64,000 nt of DNA, from assembly GCA_028714035.1 (NCBI GenBank), contig JAQTNA010000015.1, forward strand, positions 1-64,000, written 5' to 3'. Origin of the DNA: Rhodocyclaceae bacterium. GTDB lineage: Bacteria; Pseudomonadota; Gammaproteobacteria; Burkholderiales; Rhodocyclaceae. This document shows positions 8,388 to 16,679 of the stretch, one piece after another (the stretch's first letter is position 1; every line of letters starts with the position of its first letter). The position numbers were made by a program, and so were the translations under genes. The notes under the pieces are model-generated. The model was not told the origin of the DNA. It did no database searches and saw nothing but the letters and a program-made list of their open reading frames with translations.

Positions 8388-9164
8388 ATGGAACTCCAAA
8401 TCCTGCCCATTCCGGCATTTCGCGACAACTACATCTGGCTCCTGCGCCGTGGCCGGCATGCGGCCGTGGTGGATCCGGGGGATGCGGCGCCGGTTCTCGC
8501 CTATCTGCGTGAGAACGATCTGACGCTCGATGCCATCCTGGTGACCCACCACCACGCAGACCACATGGGCGGCATCAAGGACCTGTTGCGCCACTACAAT
8601 TGCCCGGTCTACGCCCCTCGGCTGGATGCCATCCCCGACACCTCCGCGCCCCTGGACGACCGGGACCGGGTGCCGGTGCTGGGCCTGGAGTTCGAGGTAC
8701 TGTCAGTCCCCGGTCACACCCGCGGACACTGCGCATATTATGCAACAAACGGCACGGGCCATCCCCTGCTCTTCTGCGGCGACACCCTGTTCGGCTGCGG
8801 CTGCGGCCGGCTGTTCGAAGGCACCCCGGGGGAAATGTATGCCTCCCTGTCCCGGCTCCAGTCCCTGCCCAAGGACAGCCTGGTCTATTGCGCTCATGAA
8901 TACACCCAGGCCAACATCCGCTTTTCCCTGGCCGTGGAACCGGGCAACGAAAGGCTGCGGCAACGGGCGCGACAAGTGGATGCGAGGCGGGCGAGCGGCC
9001 TGCCCACGGTGCCCTCCACCCTCGAAGAGGAACTGGCCACCAATCCCTTCCTGAGGAGCGGCGCGCCCGCGATACAAGCCGCCGCCTCGGCACATGCCGA
9101 ACAAGCGATCAACGACCCGGTGCGGGTGTTCGCCACCATCAGGGAATGGAAGGACGGGTATTGA
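8388..9164 (+). CDS. gloB: Hydroxyacylglutathione hydrolase (glyoxalase II)
   Basis: A 258-residue metallo-beta-lactamase-fold hydrolase converting S-D-lactoylglutathione to D-lactate and glutathione, the second step of methylglyoxal detoxification. The metal motif THHHADHMGG lies at about residues 52-61. Further ligands are the His of VPGHTRGH and the Asp of FCGDTLFGCGCGRLFEG, the latter being the glyoxalase II hallmark. The C-terminal helical glutathione-binding domain has the expected pattern. The start at 8388 (MELQILPIPAF) matches the family N terminus; a frame open to 8328 adds no conserved sequence. A strong terminator follows immediately. Confidence 0.95.
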   Translation: MELQILPIPAFRDNYIWLLRRGRHAAVVDPGDAAPVLAYLRENDLTLDAILVTHHHADHMGGIKDLLRHYNCPVYAPRLDAIPDTSAPLDDRDRVPVLGLEFEVLSVPGHTRGHCAYYATNGTGHPLLFCGDTLFGCGCGRLFEGTPGEMYASLSRLQSLPKDSLVYCAHEYTQANIRFSLAVEPGNERLRQRARQVDARRASGLPTVPSTLEEELATNPFLRSGAPAIQAAASAHAEQAINDPVRVFATIREWKDGY

Positions 9165-9168
9165 TGTG

Positions 9169-9193
9169 GGTCGGGTTTCCACCCGACCTTTTT
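9169..9193 (+). terminator. Rho-independent terminator after gloB
   Basis: GGTCGGGT and ACCCGACC form an 8-bp GC-rich stem around TTCC, followed at once by TTTTT. It begins 5 nt after the gloB stop. On the other strand it may also help to end the diguanylate cyclase transcript. Confidence 0.85.
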
Positions 9194-9199
9194 GCCAGG

Positions 9200-10183
9200 T
9201 CAGCAGGCGGCTTCGCGGTTCTCCAGGGCCGTGAGAGATGAATCCTCGGCCTGGCAGAAGATCCGATTGCGGCCGCCGCGCTTGGCCGCATAGAGCGCCT
9301 GGTCCGCCGCGCGCAGCAGAGCCTCCGGGCTGGCTTCCCCGCCCGTCCTCATGCTGGCCACCCCGATGCTCAGGGTGACGAAGGGCGAGATGGCGGATGC
9401 AATATGGGGAATGGCCAGGCTTTCCACCGCGTGCCGCATGCTTTCCGCGAGGCCCAGGGCACCTCCCAGGTCGGTGTCCGGCAGGATGGCCCCGAACTCC
9501 TCGCCGCCATAGCGCGCCACCAGGTCGCCGGGCCGGTGCACGTGCTCTGCCAGCGCCTGAGCCACGGCCCTCAGGCAGCAGTCCCCCGACTGATGGCCAT
9601 GGGCGTCATTGTATTGCTTGAAGAAATCCACGTCGGCGATGAGCACCGTAAAGGGCAGGTTGCCTCGCTTGCAACGGCGCCACTCCCGTGCCAGGGACTC
9701 ATCGAAATTGCGCCGATTGGGAATGCCGGTGAGCCCGTCCACGGAGGACAGTCGCTGCAATTCCCGGTTGGCCTCGTCCAGGCGCGAGGACAGCACCACC
9801 AGGGAATAGCGCATCTGGACCAGACGCTGCATGGCGCGCACCTTGGCGCCCAGGACCACTTCGCTCACCGGCTTGATCAGGTAGTCATCCCCGCCGGCGT
9901 TGACCGCCTCCTCGATGTCCTGGTCCCGTGCCCGGGAGGTCAGGAAGATGATCGGCGTCCATTCCGATTCCTTTTCCATGTCCCGGATGCGGCGCGCCAC
10001 CTCGATGCCGTCCAGCCCCGGAAGGATCACATCCAGGAGGACCAGGTCCGGTCTTTCCTGTTCGTACAGGCGCAATCCCGTCACCCCGTCCCGCGCCGGG
10101 ATGGGGCGAAAGCCCAACTTCTCCAACTGGTGGCATACCACCGTCAGGGCCGTCAGGGTGTCCTCGATGACCAGAATTCTCAT
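9200..10183 (-). CDS. Response regulator diguanylate cyclase (REC-GGDEF)
   Basis: A 327-residue protein making c-di-GMP from two GTP under control of a phosphorylation domain, like PleD/WspR. The N-terminal REC domain (about residues 1-120) has the acidic pair ED at 7-8, the phospho-acceptor Asp51 in LVLLDVILPG, and KP at 104-105. The GGDEF domain (about 150-310) carries GGEEF at 226-230 with a complete inhibitory I-site RPGD at 217-220, five residues upstream. The active site is therefore intact and probably product-inhibited. The cognate kinase is not adjacent. It is divergent from mltD, and no other c-di-GMP gene is next to it. Confidence 0.93.
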   Translation of the reverse strand: MRILVIEDTLTALTVVCHQLEKLGFRPIPARDGVTGLRLYEQERPDLVLLDVILPGLDGIEVARRIRDMEKESEWTPIIFLTSRARDQDIEEAVNAGGDDYLIKPVSEVVLGAKVRAMQRLVQMRYSLVVLSSRLDEANRELQRLSSVDGLTGIPNRRNFDESLAREWRRCKRGNLPFTVLIADVDFFKQYNDAHGHQSGDCCLRAVAQALAEHVHRPGDLVARYGGEEFGAILPDTDLGGALGLAESMRHAVESLAIPHIASAISPFVTLSIGVASMRTGGEASPEALLRAADQALYAAKRGGRNRIFCQAEDSSLTALENREAAC

Positions 10184-10244
10184 ATTTCAGTTGCCGTAAA
10201 TCGTCCGCCGGAAGTCCGCGCAAGGCCTCGGATACAAACCCGGT

Positions 10245-10274
10245 TTGACGGGCTAACTAACACAAAAGTATGAT
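10245..10274 (+). promoter_or_regulatory. Candidate sigma-70 promoter of mltD
   Basis: TTGACG (10245-10250) and TATGAT (10269-10274) are separated by 18 nt, about 28 nt upstream of the mltD start, in the divergent gap with the diguanylate cyclase gene. Confidence 0.6.
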
Positions 10275-10301
10275 TATACGTTTGAATCCTGGTCCGGAGT
10301 G

Positions 10302-11792
10302 ATGGCATTATCGAAACTGGCACGACTGCTGATGCTCCTGAGCGCCCTCTTGCCGCCAGGCGTGCGGGCGCAGGAGACAAACGTCCTGGCCGATTTCGCC
10401 CGCGTCAGTCCCGCGGCCACCGCGCAAGCCTCGCCTGAAAACGCCCCCCCCCTGCCCTCGGCCAATGTCGCCGGCGAACTGGGGGCCGCGTCCACATCCC
10501 AGACAGACACGCCCTTGTCGCGCCTGGAGATTCAGGACAGTCTGAGCAAGATACGGACGATAGACCTCACCACGGAGCCGGACGACATCTGGCAGCGCAT
10601 GCGGAATGGTTTCGCCATGCCCGACCTGATCAGCGATCTGGTCACCAGCCACCAGGTCTGGTACCTGAACCGGCCCGACTCCCTGCGCCGCACCCTGGAA
10701 CGATCGCGCCGCTACCTGCACTTCATTGTGCAGGAACTGGAAAAGCGCGGCATGCCCACGGAACTCGCGCTCCTGCCCATGGTGGAAAGTTCCTACAATC
10801 CCATGGCCATTTCCCCGGCCCAGGCCTCCGGCATGTGGCAGTTCATCCCCTCCACCGGCCGGAATTACGGCCTGAAGCAGGACTGGTGGGCGGACGAACG
10901 CAGGGACATCGTCGCCTCCACCAATGCGGCCCTGGACTATCTCCAGATGCTCTACGAGATGCAGGGTGACTGGCACCTGGCCCTGGCCTCCTATAACTGG
11001 GGCGAGGCGGCGGTCGCCCGCGCCATGGCGCGCAACAAGGCCGCCGGCAAACCCAGCGACTACCTGAGCCTCAACATGCCGGCGGAGACCCGCAACTACG
11101 TGCCGAAGCTGCAAGCCCTCAAGAACATCATCTCCAACCCGGCGCTGTTCCGCATCAACTTGCCGGAGATCCCGAACCGGCCCTACTTCACCGCCATCAA
11201 GCGCCCCGCCGACATGGATGTGGCCATGGCGGCCAAGCTGGCGGAAACACCGCTGGATGAATTCCGCGCCCTCAATCCCGGCCACAATCGGCCGGTCCTG
11301 CGCGCCGGAGGCACAGCCTCCCTGGTCCTGCCGGCAGACAAGGTCAATACCTTCCTGGTCAACCTGGAAAATACCGACAAGCCCTTGGTCACCTGGAAGA
11401 ACTACCCCCTGGGGAAGAAGGAGACCCTGGCCCAGGTGGCGGCGAAATTCCACATGAGCGTGGCACAACTGAAGCATATCAACGGCCTGAATGGCCGCTC
11501 CAAGGTCCTGCCCGGCCACACCCTGCTGGTGCCCGCCCGTAACGGCGACGGCAAGCTGGAAGAAGCGGGCGCCGGCCTCACGCCACCGCCCGAAGCCCTG
11601 GCCCCCCCCACCGCCAAAGCCGCCAAGGCGGGCAAGGTCCGCCACGGCTCCCGCGCCAAAGGCACCAAGGCGGCAAAGTCCGGCAAGACCGCAAGACCCG
11701 GCAAGGCCACGAAGTCCGGGAAGTCCGGGAAATCCGCCAAACCGGGCGGCAAGAGCAAGAAGAAGGGCAAGAAGTCCGGCGTGAGCCAATAG
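10302..11792 (+). CDS. mltD: Membrane-bound lytic murein transglycosylase D with LysM and Lys-rich tail
   Basis: A ~496-residue cell-wall enzyme that cleaves glycan strands to 1,6-anhydromuropeptides. A signal sequence (about residues 1-22) precedes an SLT catalytic domain (about 140-260) with the catalytic Glu in MVESSYNP and the GMWQFIPSTGRNYGL motif. One LysM peptidoglycan-binding repeat follows (about 372-418, KKETLAQVAAKF to LPGHTLLVP); E. coli MltD has two. The last ~55 residues are an unusual Lys/Gly/Ser tail with repeated KSGK units, likely disordered and strongly basic. The ATG at 10302 is preferred; a GTG one codon earlier is also possible, with GGAG directly upstream. The gloB/mltD neighbourhood is conserved in Gammaproteobacteria, here with a diguanylate cyclase gene between them. 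Confidence 0.92.
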   Translation: MALSKLARLLMLLSALLPPGVRAQETNVLADFARVSPAATAQASPENAPPLPSANVAGELGAASTSQTDTPLSRLEIQDSLSKIRTIDLTTEPDDIWQRMRNGFAMPDLISDLVTSHQVWYLNRPDSLRRTLERSRRYLHFIVQELEKRGMPTELALLPMVESSYNPMAISPAQASGMWQFIPSTGRNYGLKQDWWADERRDIVASTNAALDYLQMLYEMQGDWHLALASYNWGEAAVARAMARNKAAGKPSDYLSLNMPAETRNYVPKLQALKNIISNPALFRINLPEIPNRPYFTAIKRPADMDVAMAAKLAETPLDEFRALNPGHNRPVLRAGGTASLVLPADKVNTFLVNLENTDKPLVTWKNYPLGKKETLAQVAAKFHMSVAQLKHINGLNGRSKVLPGHTLLVPARNGDGKLEEAGAGLTPPPEALAPPTAKAAKAGKVRHGSRAKGTKAAKSGKTARPGKATKSGKSGKSAKPGGKSKKKGKKSGVSQ

Positions 11793-11874
11793 GCCCGCCG
11801 GGAAGGCGCCCGCACGCTCGGTGGCGTGGGGCGCGAGGCCGCCCCTGGGTCGGACCACGGCCATACAAATGTCC

Positions 11875-11902
11875 TTGACAGGGGCATTCCCGGGCCTACA
11901 AT
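11875..11902 (+). promoter_or_regulatory. Strong sigma-70 promoter upstream of the orphan gene at 12035
   Basis: A perfect -35 (TTGACA, 11875-11880) lies 16 nt from a good -10 (TACAAT, 11897-11902). The predicted start near 11909 leaves a ~125-nt untranslated leader before the gene at 12035. The rest of the mltD-12035 gap shows no other recognisable element. Confidence 0.7.
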
Positions 11903-12034
11903 CCCCATGACTCCGGCGTGGTCAGGGTGGCGCCCCCTCATCCATTCAGCGCGACACCGCCCCGAATCCACGGCGCCAATGAGAGCACGCGTTCGCCCGG
12001 AGGATGCCCCATTAGCGATTAAGGAGGTCTTGCC

Positions 12035-12922
12035 ATGGTTGATCTGACTAAAGGCTATCTCGGCAACGGGAACGGGAGCTGCGAGGTACTGGATGAAATC
12101 ATCAATCATCCATCGCTCAACATCAATATGCCCGGAGACTGGCTGGCAAAGGAGTTGTTCCTCAAGAACTTCATGCCCTACGCCAACGTGCACTGGCCCT
12201 ACCACGGAGGAACCTGCGATTGCCAGGCCTTGTCCCAGACGTTAACGGCAACCTGGGATTACATCCGGTTCAAGCGAGGGAAAGACCAGGGGGAACTGCC
12301 CAAGTGCGACGTGGTGTGGGTGCGCGAAGAAGGCTACGGCAATGCGATCATCGCCAAGAGCTTGCCCATGGTCGGCCACCTGGCGCATGGCAACATTCGG
12401 GTGAATGGCATGCTGGATGGGAGGGCCTTGTTCCCGAATCACTGGTTATGCAGGATCGGGACGGTATTCTATGATCCGACCTATGATCGCATCGCTTACG
12501 ACAAGACGGACTGCGTCGAACGTTACCTGACCAGGAAACTTACGGAACACCTGTGGTTGGACGCGGGGGCGACCGGCCTCCCGTTCATCTATGCGCGCGA
12601 TGAATATGATCGCCCGGCAGGCTTCAGCGAGGCCTGGCATGAACTGAAAGGCACCGGCTGGATCTCGGCGGCGGACTGGAAGATCAAGACTGCCCGCGAC
12701 GGTTTCCATTCCCGTTCCCTGTCCCTCGACAAGGTGGATACCCTTCTGAAGGCTTTCGAGGATCAAGGCTACCCAAGATACGAAGAGCTGAAGGCCGCCT
12801 TCACGAACTGGGCGAAGAATAATCCGAAGGAGGCAAAATCACGAGACGTCGACCACTGTGTCAGAGGCCTGGCCAGGTTCCTGGGCGTAGACCTGATGCA
12901 ACTTGGGGTGGGCATCATTTAG
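12035..12922 (+). CDS. Unknown protein with transglutaminase/papain-like Cys-His-Asp signature
   Basis: A 295-residue protein I do not recognise as a named family. It has no signal peptide or membrane segment. Three spaced motifs resemble a transglutaminase-like cysteine-enzyme triad: Cys61 in GGTCDCQALS, His136 in NHWLCRIG, and Asp147 in VFYDPTYD. The order Cys, then His-Trp, then Tyr-Asp-Pro-Thr is the usual order of that fold. It has a textbook AAGGAGG ribosome site 7 nt before the ATG and its own near-consensus promoter. The C-terminal half is charged and lacks obvious motifs. It has no evident operon partner. Possible roles are protein deamidase, protease or cross-linking enzyme, or a toxin-like effector; all are inference from three motifs. 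Confidence 0.7.
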   Translation: MVDLTKGYLGNGNGSCEVLDEIINHPSLNINMPGDWLAKELFLKNFMPYANVHWPYHGGTCDCQALSQTLTATWDYIRFKRGKDQGELPKCDVVWVREEGYGNAIIAKSLPMVGHLAHGNIRVNGMLDGRALFPNHWLCRIGTVFYDPTYDRIAYDKTDCVERYLTRKLTEHLWLDAGATGLPFIYARDEYDRPAGFSEAWHELKGTGWISAADWKIKTARDGFHSRSLSLDKVDTLLKAFEDQGYPRYEELKAAFTNWAKNNPKEAKSRDVDHCVRGLARFLGVDLMQLGVGII

Positions 12923-13020
12923 GCTGGTGCGACAATCTGCCCCGGGCCAATGCCCAGGAAAGAGACACCAGGGGCCGCGATTCACCGCTGGCAGCGAAGC
13001 GCAAGCTTCGGCAAGGGGCA

Positions 13021-13050
13021 AAAAAAGACCGGCTCGCGCCGGTCTTTTTT
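13021..13050. terminator. Bidirectional rho-independent terminator
   Basis: A 13-bp perfect stem (AAAAAAGACCGGC / GCCGGTCTTTTTT) around TCGC gives a T run in both directions. It ends the plus-strand orphan gene transcript and the minus-strand rpsP-rimM-trmD-rplS transcript. Confidence 0.92.
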
Positions 13051-13068
13051 CGTTCAGCCCGCCAGAAC

Positions 13069-13434
13069 TTACCTGGGCTTGTAGCTGAGCTTTTCCTTGA
13101 TCCGGGCGGACTTGCCGGAACGGCTGCGCAGGTAGTAGAGCTTGGCGCGGCGGACATCGCCACGACGCTTCACTTCGACGCTGGCGATCAGGGGCGAATA
13201 GGTCTGGAAGGTTCTCTCCACGCCTTCGCCAGAAGAGATCTTGCGCACGATGAAGGAGGAATTGAGGCCGCGGTTACGCTTGGCAATGACCACGCCTTCG
13301 TAGGCCTGGACCCGCTTGCGTTCGCCTTCCACCACGTTCACATTCACGATCACCGTGTCGCCCGGGGCGAACTCGGGGATGACCTTGCCCAGACGGGCAA
13401 TTTCTTCCTGTTCCAGTTGCTGAATCAGATTCAT
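13069..13434 (-). CDS. rplS: 50S ribosomal protein L19
   Basis: A 121-residue ribosomal protein at the 30S-50S interface. The start at 13434 ([11 protein letters not shown]) gives the standard L19 N terminus; the frame open to 13545 is non-homologous. Diagnostic segments are [18 protein letters not shown], the [12 protein letters not shown] loop and [17 protein letters not shown] at the C terminus. It is the last gene of the conserved rpsP-rimM-trmD-rplS operon and is followed by a strong terminator. Confidence 0.97.
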   Translation of the reverse strand: MNLIQQLEQEEIARLGKVIPEFAPGDTVIVNVNVVEGERKRVQAYEGVVIAKRNRGLNSSFIVRKISSGEGVERTFQTYSPLIASVEVKRRGDVRRAKLYYLRSRSGKSARIKEKLSYKPR

Positions 13435-13489
13435 TTTATTACTCCAAGTGTTTTTCTGATCGCATTGCTGCTCCCGAGTCCGGACACCT

Positions 13490-14248
13490 TCACGAGGCAT
13501 CCAGTTCCCTGAGCAGTTGCTTTTCCTCCGCAGTGAGAGACTCACTGCGTTGCGCCAGCAAATCGGGGCGGCGCGCCCTTGTCCGCGCCAGCGACTGTTT
13601 GAGTCGCCAACGCCGGATCACTTCGTGGTGACCGGACATGAGTACATCCGGCACCCGCATTCCCTTGTATTCCTCAGGCCGCGTGTAATGCGGGCAATCC
13701 AGCAGGCCATCCACGAAGGAATCCTGCTCGGCCGAGTCGGCGTCGTTCAACGCCCCCGGCAACTGCCTCACCACCGCATCCACCAGCGCCATGGCCGCGA
13801 TCTCGCCACCGGAGAGAACGAAATCGCCGAGCGAAATCTCCTCATCCACACAGCGCTCGATCAGGCGTTCATCCACGCCCTCGTAACGACCACAGAGCAG
13901 GATCAAACTCTCTTCCTGCGCCAATTCCAGCACCCGGCCGTGACTCAGGGACCGGCCCTGGGGCGAGAGGTAGATCACCCGGCTCGCCGCCACGCCATCC
14001 TTTGCCGCCCGACTCGCCTTGGCGGCCTCCATGGCCTTCTCCAGCGGCTCCGCCAGCATCACCATGCCGGGGCCACCGCCGTAGGGCCGGTCATCCACCG
14101 TACGATAGTTGTTACTGGTGAAATCCCGCGGATTCCAGCATTCCAGGCTATAAAGCCCCTTTTCCAGCGCCCGCCGGGTGATGCCGCTCGCCGTAATGGC
14201 CGCGAACATCTCCGGAAACAGAGTGACGATATCGAAGGCGACGCTCAT
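13490..14248 (-). CDS. trmD: tRNA (guanine-N1)-37 methyltransferase
   Basis: A 252-residue SPOUT-class enzyme methylating G37 of tRNAs with G36, which prevents +1 frameshifting. The N terminus ([11 protein letters not shown]) and [10 protein letters not shown] are TrmD hallmarks. The knotted SAM-binding segment ([13 protein letters not shown], then [13 protein letters not shown]) is intact, including the catalytic Asp region. It sits 55 nt before rplS and 25 nt after rimM in the standard ribosome-biogenesis operon. Confidence 0.97.
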   Translation of the reverse strand: MSVAFDIVTLFPEMFAAITASGITRRALEKGLYSLECWNPRDFTSNNYRTVDDRPYGGGPGMVMLAEPLEKAMEAAKASRAAKDGVAASRVIYLSPQGRSLSHGRVLELAQEESLILLCGRYEGVDERLIERCVDEEISLGDFVLSGGEIAAMALVDAVVRQLPGALNDADSAEQDSFVDGLLDCPHYTRPEEYKGMRVPDVLMSGHHEVIRRWRLKQSLARTRARRPDLLAQRSESLTAEEKQLLRELDAS

Positions 14249-14273
14249 TGCCCCACCTTCCGGAACCAGAGCC

Positions 14274-14786
14274 TCAATCGAGACCCCAATCCACGCCCCA
14301 CTCCACCCGCACGCGGCCGGCTTCCGTATCCACTTCCTTCACCACGGCGTCCACGAAGGGAAGCATGCGCTCCACCCCCGCGTCATCCTTGAGCCGTAGC
14401 ACATCATGGGCCACGCCTTGTATCACTTCCACCACATTGCCCAGGGACTCGCCGGCCAGGTTAACCACCGCCAGGCCGACCAGGTCGGCCCAGTAGTACT
14501 CGCCTTCCTCGCTCTCAGGCAAGGCCTCCCGCGGGGCACCGACGTAACACCCGCGCAGGGCTTCCGCCGCCGTGCGGTCCTCGATGCCTTTCAGGTGCGC
14601 CACCAGGCCATCGCCATGCCACTTGGCTTCCAACAGCTCACGGCCTTCCCAGTCGCCGCCGTCGGCATCGCGACTCAACCACCAGGACGCCATCTTGCCC
14701 CAGGATTCCGGATCATCGCCAAAGGGATGAACCCGAACCCAACCGCGAATGCCAAAAGCGCCCGTGATCCTCCCGAGGACGACCAT
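14274..14786 (-). CDS. rimM: Ribosome maturation factor RimM
   Basis: A 170-residue factor that assists assembly of the 30S head around S19. The N-terminal RimM barrel begins [18 protein letters not shown], which matches the family. The C-terminal PRC-barrel contains [11 protein letters not shown] and the ending [13 protein letters not shown]. It lies between rpsP and trmD with short gaps. Confidence 0.96.
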   Translation of the reverse strand: MVVLGRITGAFGIRGWVRVHPFGDDPESWGKMASWWLSRDADGGDWEGRELLEAKWHGDGLVAHLKGIEDRTAAEALRGCYVGAPREALPESEEGEYYWADLVGLAVVNLAGESLGNVVEVIQGVAHDVLRLKDDAGVERMLPFVDAVVKEVDTEAGRVRVEWGVDWGLD

Positions 14787-14813
14787 GGGCTGCGAAGACG
14801 TGTCGGACAGAAC

Positions 14814-15080
14814 TTAGGCGGCGGTGGCGGCGGCTGCCTTGGCCACCTGCTTCACCAGACGGGCAACCGTCGGGGAAAGCTGTGCACCCTGGCTTTGCCA
14901 GTAAGCAACCCGCTCGGCGTCAATGGACAGGGCGAGGGTGTCGTGCGCGGGCGCCACCGGGTTGTAGTAGCCGACGCGCTCAATGAAGCGACCATCGCGA
15001 CGGTTGCGGGAATCGGCAACAACCATGTTGTAGAACGGACGCTTTTTGGCGCCACTGCGAGCAAGACGAATAACGACCAT
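14814..15080 (-). CDS. rpsP: 30S ribosomal protein S16
   Basis: An 88-residue ribosomal protein. The start at 15080 ([15 protein letters not shown]) is the family-typical N terminus; the frame open to 15143 runs through the promoter. [20 protein letters not shown] and the G.YNP motif are diagnostic. The C-terminal ~10 residues are Ala-rich. It is the first gene of the operon with rimM, trmD and rplS, behind a good sigma-70 promoter. Confidence 0.97.
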   Translation of the reverse strand: MVVIRLARSGAKKRPFYNMVVADSRNRRDGRFIERVGYYNPVAPAHDTLALSIDAERVAYWQSQGAQLSPTVARLVKQVAKAAAATAA

Positions 15081-15114
15081 ATCAATCCAACCTTGGAAAC
15101 CGGAAAAGGGCAGG

Positions 15115-15143
15115 ATCATAAAGGCAAAGCATTGAAAAATCAA
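15115..15143 (-). promoter_or_regulatory. Sigma-70 promoter of the rpsP-rimM-trmD-rplS operon
   Basis: On the minus strand TTGATT (15138-15143) and TATGAT (15115-15120) are separated by exactly 17 nt, 34 nt upstream of the rpsP start. A small inverted repeat (ACCCG/CGGGT) lies just upstream. Confidence 0.75.
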
Positions 15144-15235
15144 GGTCCACGATCACTACCCGCTTAACGGGTATTCATGGCGGGCCGAAACCGATCCATC
15201 GTACCGCCTTCGATGACCGCCCGCGCCTCTTCCAG

Positions 15236-15454
15236 TCAGACCCGGAGGTCCACGTTATTGCCCAGATGGGGCGGATTATTGGTGGCCGGTGCGCCATTCC
15301 CGGCAGATACCGCGGATTGCACGAGTTGCAGCGCATTCTGGGCCTCGGTGTCCTGGGCCTTCTTCAGGACATTCATACCAGCCTCCATGGCAACGCTTCC
15401 GTCAGGCGAGAGGGACTGGGAAATACCGCGTGCAACGGCTGAGAGGGAACTCAT
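15236..15454 (-). CDS. YjfB-like putative motility protein
   Basis: A 72-residue small protein starting at 15454, where an excellent GGAGGAG site precedes the ATG; the frame open to 15502 lacks one. The central segment (about MEAGMNVLKKAQDTEAQNA) and the C-terminal VQS region resemble the short YjfB family annotated as putative motility proteins, whose function is poorly known. It is monocistronic, downstream of the EamA transporter on the same strand. No flagellar genes are nearby, so the motility link rests only on the family name. Confidence 0.7.
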   Translation of the reverse strand: MSSLSAVARGISQSLSPDGSVAMEAGMNVLKKAQDTEAQNALQLVQSAVSAGNGAPATNNPPHLGNNVDLRV

Positions 15455-15583
15455 GATGACTCCTCCATGAAAGACGCCGGCGCTCGACGCCGTCACCCGC
15501 ATCTACGGCCGGAAATCGGGAAACTGTAGCCCCCACCGAAAAACTGCGCGGACTGCAACGGTGCGCCACCGAGACGCCCGCCC

Positions 15584-16441
15584 TCAGCGCTTGGCCGGAG
15601 CACTGCCGGCCAGGACTGCGCCCAGGCTGACCAGCACCACGCCGCCGATGGTGAAGGCGGACAAGGGTTCCCCCAGCAAAGGCACGGCGGCCAGGCTGGA
15701 GAGCCCGGGCACCAGGGCCAACATGAGGCTGGCGCGCATGGGGCCGATGCTCAGGTTGGCATACGCGTAGAGCAGGCCCGCCCCAATGGGGGCCGCCATG
15801 CCCTGATAGAAGCACTGCAAGAGCAGAAACCGGGTCGGCACGACGGCGATGCCCTTGGGCAGGAACAACAGATACACGGGAAGATAGGCAAGCGCGGAAA
15901 AGAAGGCAACGCCCATGGTCGCTTCCAGGGGGCGGACATGCCAATGCTTCATGAGCAGGCCAAACACGGCCCAGCTCACCGCCGCCCCCACGAACAGGGT
16001 GTCGCCGATCCACTGGTGCCCGTCCGAGCCGCTCAGGCTCCAGACGCCCATGAGCAGGATGCCGCTCCCAGCCATCAGCAAGCCCCATAGCGCCTGCCGT
16101 CCCGGGCGGTACCCCAGGGCCGCCCACGCCAGCACGGCGGTGGCGAAGGGAATCTTGCCATTGACCAGGATGCCGGCGTGGCTTGCCGGCGCGAAGGCGA
16201 AGCCGGAATAGATCTGCACGCAGTAGCCCACGCCGCCGAAGGCCGCCAGGATGGCCAGTTGCAGCCAGGTGGCGGCAAACTTTTTCTTCAGGGCGAAGGG
16301 CAATAGCAGCAGGCCCGCCACGCCGAAGCGCATGGCGGCGAGATCGAAGGGCGTGAGCGCGCTCTTGCCGCCCATGCGGGAAACGATGTTGAACCCGGTC
16401 CAGATCAGCACCACCCCGGCGGCCGCGAGGAATCCCTTCAT
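15584..16441 (-). CDS. EamA/DMT-superfamily transporter
   Basis: A 285-residue membrane protein with about ten hydrophobic segments in two EamA repeats of five, typical of drug/metabolite transporters such as RhtA or YdcZ-like exporters. I chose the ATG at 16441 (MKGFLAAAGVVLIW) because it starts directly in the first membrane segment and gives the usual length. The frame is open to 16690, but that part is charged and overlaps the chemoreceptor promoter region. Substrate cannot be told from sequence. It stands alone, divergent from the methyl-accepting protein. Confidence 0.85.
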   Translation of the reverse strand: MKGFLAAAGVVLIWTGFNIVSRMGGKSALTPFDLAAMRFGVAGLLLLPFALKKKFAATWLQLAILAAFGGVGYCVQIYSGFAFAPASHAGILVNGKIPFATAVLAWAALGYRPGRQALWGLLMAGSGILLMGVWSLSGSDGHQWIGDTLFVGAAVSWAVFGLLMKHWHVRPLEATMGVAFFSALAYLPVYLLFLPKGIAVVPTRFLLLQCFYQGMAAPIGAGLLYAYANLSIGPMRASLMLALVPGLSSLAAVPLLGEPLSAFTIGGVVLVSLGAVLAGSAPAKR

Positions 16442-16679
16442 TACGCTGCCCCAGGCAGCGGCGTGAGGTGAAGCGGGTAGCACGGTACGGGGCATGAATG
16501 ATTGGGCGAAAGGCGAGGACAGCATGGAGCTTAGCAGCCCCGGCTGCCTCGTGCCATCACGGAGCAGCCTTTTCAGCCGGGCCTGCATCAAGACGTAAAG
16601 TTTCCGCAATAATCTGCCGATAACCGCCATGATCAGGAGCACAGCGCCCGAAAGCGGGCATTTTCCAGGGGCAGGAACC

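Noticed and set aside
11643..11780. Lys-codon-rich stretch considered as a tandem repeat or small CRISPR-like array
   Set aside because: The units are short, irregular and in frame within mltD. There are no spacers of uniform length, and no CRISPR array was seen anywhere in the window.
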